A DNA stretch of 16,398 nt from Bordetella parapertussis (GTDB taxonomy: Bacteria > Pseudomonadota > Gammaproteobacteria > Burkholderiales > Burkholderiaceae_D). Of the stretch, positions 13,959 to 16,398 are shown one piece after another. The notes under the pieces are model-generated. The model had not been told where the DNA came from. It made no database searches and saw only the letters and a program-made list of their open reading frames with translations. The stretch is from contig CAMBFZ010000036.1 in assembly GCA_945866125.1 (NCBI GenBank), forward strand, positions 1-16,398. Direction: 5' to 3'. The translations under genes were made by a program, and so were the position numbers. Numbering within the stretch: position 1 is the first letter of the stretch; every line of letters begins with the position of its first letter.

Positions 13959-14246
13959 TCAGGCAGCCTGCGCGGCAAATACTTTTTGCATGTTTTTAGC
14001 GACCTGCTCTTCGATCTTGCTCGCAAAACCTTTCAGCATGAAGCCAAGCGCAATCTCCAGTTGCGCCTGGCTCTCACCAATGGCCAGCGTGCCTGACACG
14101 CCAGGACGTTTGAACGACAACACGTCGCCCGTCCACTCGGCCACCATTTCATACTCCAGCACCATTTGATCGGCGACTTTTTGCGCCGCATCGCGTGCCT
14201 GCTGCATCGACAGGGTGTGATCCTGAATGATCGTGATGTCGGCCAT
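13959..14246 (-). CDS. Polyhydroxyalkanoic acid system family small protein
   Basis: The 95-residue protein resembles the PHA granule-region family (PHA_gran_rgn): an opening ADITIIQDHTLSMQQARDAA, where the HTLS/A-ARDAA segment is characteristic, then QMVLEYEMVAEWTGDVLSF, RPGVSGTLAIG and a C-terminal LEIALGFMLKGFASKIEEQV. The fold is expected to be a compact alpha-beta domain. Its role at PHA granules is poorly defined. AAGGA lies 6 nt before ATG 14246. The gene is 44 nt downstream of the hydroxyacid dehydrogenase on the same strand, so it is probably co-transcribed. With the phasin at 4663 it is the second PHA-linked gene of the window. It may be cytosolic or granule-bound. Confidence 0.82.
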   Translation of the reverse strand: MADITIIQDHTLSMQQARDAAQKVADQMVLEYEMVAEWTGDVLSFKRPGVSGTLAIGESQAQLEIALGFMLKGFASKIEEQVAKNMQKVFAAQAA

Positions 14247-14290
14247 TTTATTTTCCTTGTGTTTGGTTGCGCTGATCTGGTTTTCGCGAC

Positions 14291-15268
14291 TCAGCGCGCC
14301 ACCGAGGGATTCAGCAAATTTGGCGGCGTCTGCCCCGATAAAGCCGCAATCAGATTAGTAGCCGCGCAGTTTGCCATAGCGCGACGGGTCTTTTCAGTTG
14401 CACTACCAATGTGCGGAGTCAGAACAACATTGGAGAGCGACAAAAAGCCAGGGTTGAATGCCGGCTCATTTTCGTACACGTCCAAACCAGCTGCGGCAAT
14501 TTTTCCCTGCTGCAGGGCTGCAATCAACGCGGCATCATCGACAATGCCGCCGCGGGCGATGTTAACCAGAATCGCGCTCGGCTTCATCAGCGCAAGCTCG
14601 GCGGCACCGATAATATGATGGACAGCGGCTGAATAAGGCAGCACGAGCACCACATGGTCTGCGGTGCGCAATAATTCTTCACGGCTTACATACTGCGCAT
14701 GATTGGCATGCGCCTCGAGTTCAGGCGAAAGACGGGAGCGATTGTGATAGAGCACATTCATGTTGAAGCCCATCGAACGCCGCGCGATTGCCTGCCCGAT
14801 ACGCCCCATGCCAATAATGCCCAAGGTGGTACCCGCGATATCGGCACCCAGGAAACCATCGTATGTCATGCGCCCCCATTTGCCTGCGCGCAGAAAGTGC
14901 TCAGACTCGGTGACGCGCCGCGCCGCGGCCATGAGCAAAGCCCACGCGAAATCGGCAGTGGTCTCGTTGAGTACATCAGGCGTATTGGTTACCATAACGC
15001 CGGCTGCGCTGGCAGCAGGGACGTCGATATTGTTGTAGCCAACGGCGACATTGGAGACCGCCTTGAGTGTTGGGCAAGCGGCGAGCAGCTCGACTGAGAT
15101 ACGATCGGCGGGGTTAGCAAACAAACCTTCTTTGCCTTGCAGCCGATCGATCAATTCCGTCGGGCCGTACACATGATCATCCTGGTTGTGCTCGACCTCA
15201 AAGTGCTCAGACAGACGGGCAATGACCTCGGGGAAAATCGCGCGGGTCACAAGAATTTTTGGTTTCAT
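14291..15268 (-). CDS. D-2-hydroxyacid dehydrogenase (glyoxylate/hydroxypyruvate reductase type)
   Basis: The 325-residue protein is a D-isomer-specific 2-hydroxyacid dehydrogenase, a cytosolic NAD(P)H enzyme that reduces 2-oxoacids such as glyoxylate or hydroxypyruvate. Visible: substrate-loop VAVGYNNIDV (74-83), dinucleotide fold LGIIGMGRIG (149-158), and the catalytic triad R239 (NIARGG), E268 (YENEP) and H286 (TPHIGSAT). The second strand of the Rossmann fold ends in HNRSR (175-179). The basic residues there favour NADPH over NADH, as in glyoxylate/hydroxypyruvate reductases, but this is inference. ATG 15268 has a purine-rich GAGA element upstream. It is the first gene of a two-gene unit with the PHA-system protein. 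Confidence 0.92.
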   Translation of the reverse strand: MKPKILVTRAIFPEVIARLSEHFEVEHNQDDHVYGPTELIDRLQGKEGLFANPADRISVELLAACPTLKAVSNVAVGYNNIDVPAASAAGVMVTNTPDVLNETTADFAWALLMAAARRVTESEHFLRAGKWGRMTYDGFLGADIAGTTLGIIGMGRIGQAIARRSMGFNMNVLYHNRSRLSPELEAHANHAQYVSREELLRTADHVVLVLPYSAAVHHIIGAAELALMKPSAILVNIARGGIVDDAALIAALQQGKIAAAGLDVYENEPAFNPGFLSLSNVVLTPHIGSATEKTRRAMANCAATNLIAALSGQTPPNLLNPSVAR

Positions 15269-15692
15269 CGCATTCTCTGGGTGGGCTTAAATGGTGTTGG
15301 GGTGTCGGGTCGATCAAGTCAATCTGACACATAAAACGCGTACAACTTGTCAGGCTCCCCTGCTCGGGCAGGTACAGGAATCAAACTAAAATCGGACGGC
15401 TATATTAATCGACGCGCTGATTCTAGCGCACGCTCAAGCGTACCCGACAATGCCTGCGCTTGATTTAATTTCAAAGAGGTTTGGCAAATTATTCACCGGC
15501 GGCTTTGACGGTTTGATATTTGCATATTCAAAAAACATCTAAACCTGATTTGTGAGCTGTCACGATTTACCTTAAAATACAAGGCTTTGCAATGAAACCG
15601 ATTGGTTGCGCCAGAATACGGCTGACATTGAGCACGGCCTGCCACAATAAACGCCGCCATTTGTTTCAAAAATACTTACAGATAGGACTGTT
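15269..15692. other. Intergenic region, 424 nt, no gene recognised
   Basis: This is the divergent region between the hydroxyacid dehydrogenase (minus) and fdxA (plus). I see no coding frame worth calling and no RNA gene. It holds the fdxA promoter described separately, a short hairpin CTGC-TCGG-GCAG near 15360-15371, a small ACGCT-CA-AGCGT dyad near 15430-15441, and AT-rich DNA around 15500-15550. The last ~110 nt before fdxA form a long leader without a recognisable structure. Confidence 0.5.
15550..15578 (+). promoter_or_regulatory. Sigma-70 promoter candidate for fdxA
   Basis: TTGTGA (15550-15555, four of six), a 17-nt spacer and TAAAAT (15573-15578, five of six) form a good core promoter. 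The start would be near 15585, leaving a leader of about 108 nt before ATG 15693. A GTGA-N4-TCAC dyad overlaps the -35, but its spacing fits neither CRP nor FNR sites. Confidence 0.55.
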
Positions 15693-16016
15693 ATGACCCA
15701 CGTTGTGACCGAATCCTGCATCCGCTGCCGCTATACCGACTGCGTTGATGTATGCCCGGTAGACTGCTTCCGCGAAGGCCCGAATTTTCTGACCATAGAT
15801 CCGGACGAATGTATCGACTGCGCAGTATGCGTGGCAGAGTGCCCGGTCAATGCAATCTACGCCGAAGAGGACGTGCCGGCCAACCAGCAGCAGTTCATCA
15901 AGCTCAATGTCGAGCTGGCGCGCAAATGGCCCTCGATTACCAAGTCCAAAGCGCCGCTGTCAGAGGCCGAGCAATGGAAAGATATCGACGACAAGTTGCA
16001 GTACCTGGAGCGTTAA
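15693..16016 (+). CDS. fdxA: 7Fe ferredoxin ([3Fe-4S][4Fe-4S])
   Basis: The 107-residue soluble electron carrier is of the Azotobacter ferredoxin I type. Cysteines lie at C9, C12, C17, C21, C25, C40, C43, C46 and C50, the Azotobacter FdI pattern shifted by one. C9, C17 and C50 would bind the 3Fe cluster. C21, C40, C43 and C46 would bind the 4Fe cluster. The usual C-terminal extension (NVELARKWPSITKSK, then SEAEQWKDIDDKLQYL) is present, giving normal length. The ATG has a GATAGGA-like purine stretch just upstream. A terminator follows the stop by about 41 nt, and a TrxB-like ferredoxin-NADP reductase gene lies next, which suggests a redox pair. The acceptor pathway is not shown by the sequence. 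Confidence 0.95.
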   Translation: MTHVVTESCIRCRYTDCVDVCPVDCFREGPNFLTIDPDECIDCAVCVAECPVNAIYAEEDVPANQQQFIKLNVELARKWPSITKSKAPLSEAEQWKDIDDKLQYLER

Positions 16017-16057
16017 GCACCAGCCAGCACGCAAGTCGCTCTGCCGCACCTCGATAT

Positions 16058-16089
16058 CCCGCCCCGGCTTTAGCCGGGGTTGGGTTTTT
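16058..16089 (+). terminator. Rho-independent terminator after fdxA
   Basis: CCCCGGCT (16062-16069) pairs perfectly with AGCCGGGG (16072-16079) across a TT loop. Flanking CCC (16058-16060) and GGG (16082-16084) may extend the stem past a small internal bulge. Five T residues follow (16085-16089). The GC-rich stem is strong, but the T tract is short and offset, so partial read-through into the reductase gene is plausible. Confidence 0.75.
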
Positions 16090-16123
16090 AAAAGCAAGCT
16101 AGCCCACAGAATGTGAACGTCGT

Positions 16124-16398
16124 ATGCCATCCCACGCCATCAATACTCCCATCGAAACCGATGCCGTCATCGTTGGTGCCGGTCCGGTCGGCCTGTTTCA
16201 AGTGTTCGAACTCGGCCTGCTCGAAATCAAAGCCCACGTAATCGATTCGCTGACTGCCGTCGGTGGCCAGTGCGTCGAGCTCTATCCCGACAAACCGATC
16301 TACGATATCCCTGCTGTGCCGGTCTGTACTGGTCAGGAACTCACCGATAATTTGTTAAAGCAAATTGAGCCCTTTGAGCCAACCTTTCATCTCGGTCA
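16124..16398 (+). CDS. Ferredoxin-NADP reductase, TrxB-like, N-terminal fragment
   Basis: This is the first 91 residues of a flavoprotein cut by the window end. They include the FAD-binding Rossmann motif AVIVGAGPVGLFQVFELG (14-31), the acidic end of the next strand (HVIDSL), then TAVGGQCVELYPDKPIYDIP. That last stretch is characteristic of ferredoxin/flavodoxin-NADP reductases of the thioredoxin-reductase-like type (COG0492), distinct from plant-type FNR. The enzyme moves electrons between NADPH and ferredoxin using FAD. ATG 16124 is preferred because an upstream ATG (16111) is followed at once by a stop. No strong ribosome site is seen. It lies directly downstream of fdxA beyond the terminator, which makes FdxA its likely partner. 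Confidence 0.88.
   Translation, partial: MPSHAINTPIETDAVIVGAGPVGLFQVFELGLLEIKAHVIDSLTAVGGQCVELYPDKPIYDIPAVPVCTGQELTDNLLKQIEPFEPTFHLG

Noticed and set aside
15551..15564. GTGA-N4-TCAC dyad overlapping the fdxA -35, resembling a CRP/FNR site
   Set aside because: The spacing is N4 with GTGA/TCAC halves. CRP needs N6 and FNR needs TTGAT-N4-ATCAA, so it fits neither.
15801..16116. Alternative plus-strand frames across fdxA
   Set aside because: They lack cysteine-cluster logic or any family resemblance and overlap a clearly functional ferredoxin.

Overview
The window reads as chromosomal DNA of a betaproteobacterium. Order Burkholderiales, probably family Oxalobacteraceae or a near relative, is my best guess. 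This rests on protein style (phasin and PHA-granule small protein, class-IV-type HDAC-like hydrolase, stand-alone MASE1-like membrane protein, 7Fe ferredoxin followed by a TrxB-like ferredoxin-NADP reductase), moderate GC content and very compact operons. It is inference from recalled families, not a database result. No tRNA, rRNA, insertion sequence, prophage or CRISPR array is visible.

Layout. (1) 1-209, minus: 5' end of a secreted basic protein that runs off the window. (2) 376-4426, minus: a tight five-gene operon, in transcription order HDAC-like deacylase, DMT/EamA transporter, hotdog thioesterase, nitroreductase and tartrate/D-malate-type dehydrogenase. Several junctions overlap or nearly touch and some starts are non-ATG. 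(3) 4663-5226, plus: a phasin with a strong sigma-70 promoter flanked by two near-identical TGC-rich inverted sites that look like PhaR/PhbF operators. It ends at a terminator whose right half also encodes the C-terminus of a convergent winged-helix gene (5267-5611, minus). (4) 5836-6396, plus: a MASE1-like integral membrane protein. (5) 6588-11747, plus: a complete urease operon ureD-A-B-C-E-F-G, preceded by a sigma-54-like -24/-12 element and TGCACC half-sites that suggest nitrogen control. (6) 11800-13477, minus: an EI24/CysZ-like membrane protein and a short CinA/MoaB-type protein. (7) 13582-13938, plus: an FKBP-type prolyl isomerase. (8) 13959-15268, minus: a 2-hydroxyacid dehydrogenase and a small PHA-system protein. 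(9) 15693-16016, plus: FdxA, a terminator, then the start of a ferredoxin-NADP reductase cut by the window end.

How the genes work together. The urease structural genes (gamma, beta, alpha) and the four nickel-metallochaperone genes form a self-sufficient module that hydrolyses urea to ammonia. All recognised alpha-subunit active-site residues are present. The phasin and the PHA-system protein point to polyhydroxyalkanoate storage. The -24/-12 and operator-like sites would tie urease to nitrogen limitation and the phasin to granule state. The five-gene minus operon has no obvious shared pathway. Nothing here is an unmistakably new system. The most useful leads are the regulatory architecture of the phasin and urease promoters and the HDAC-like operon.
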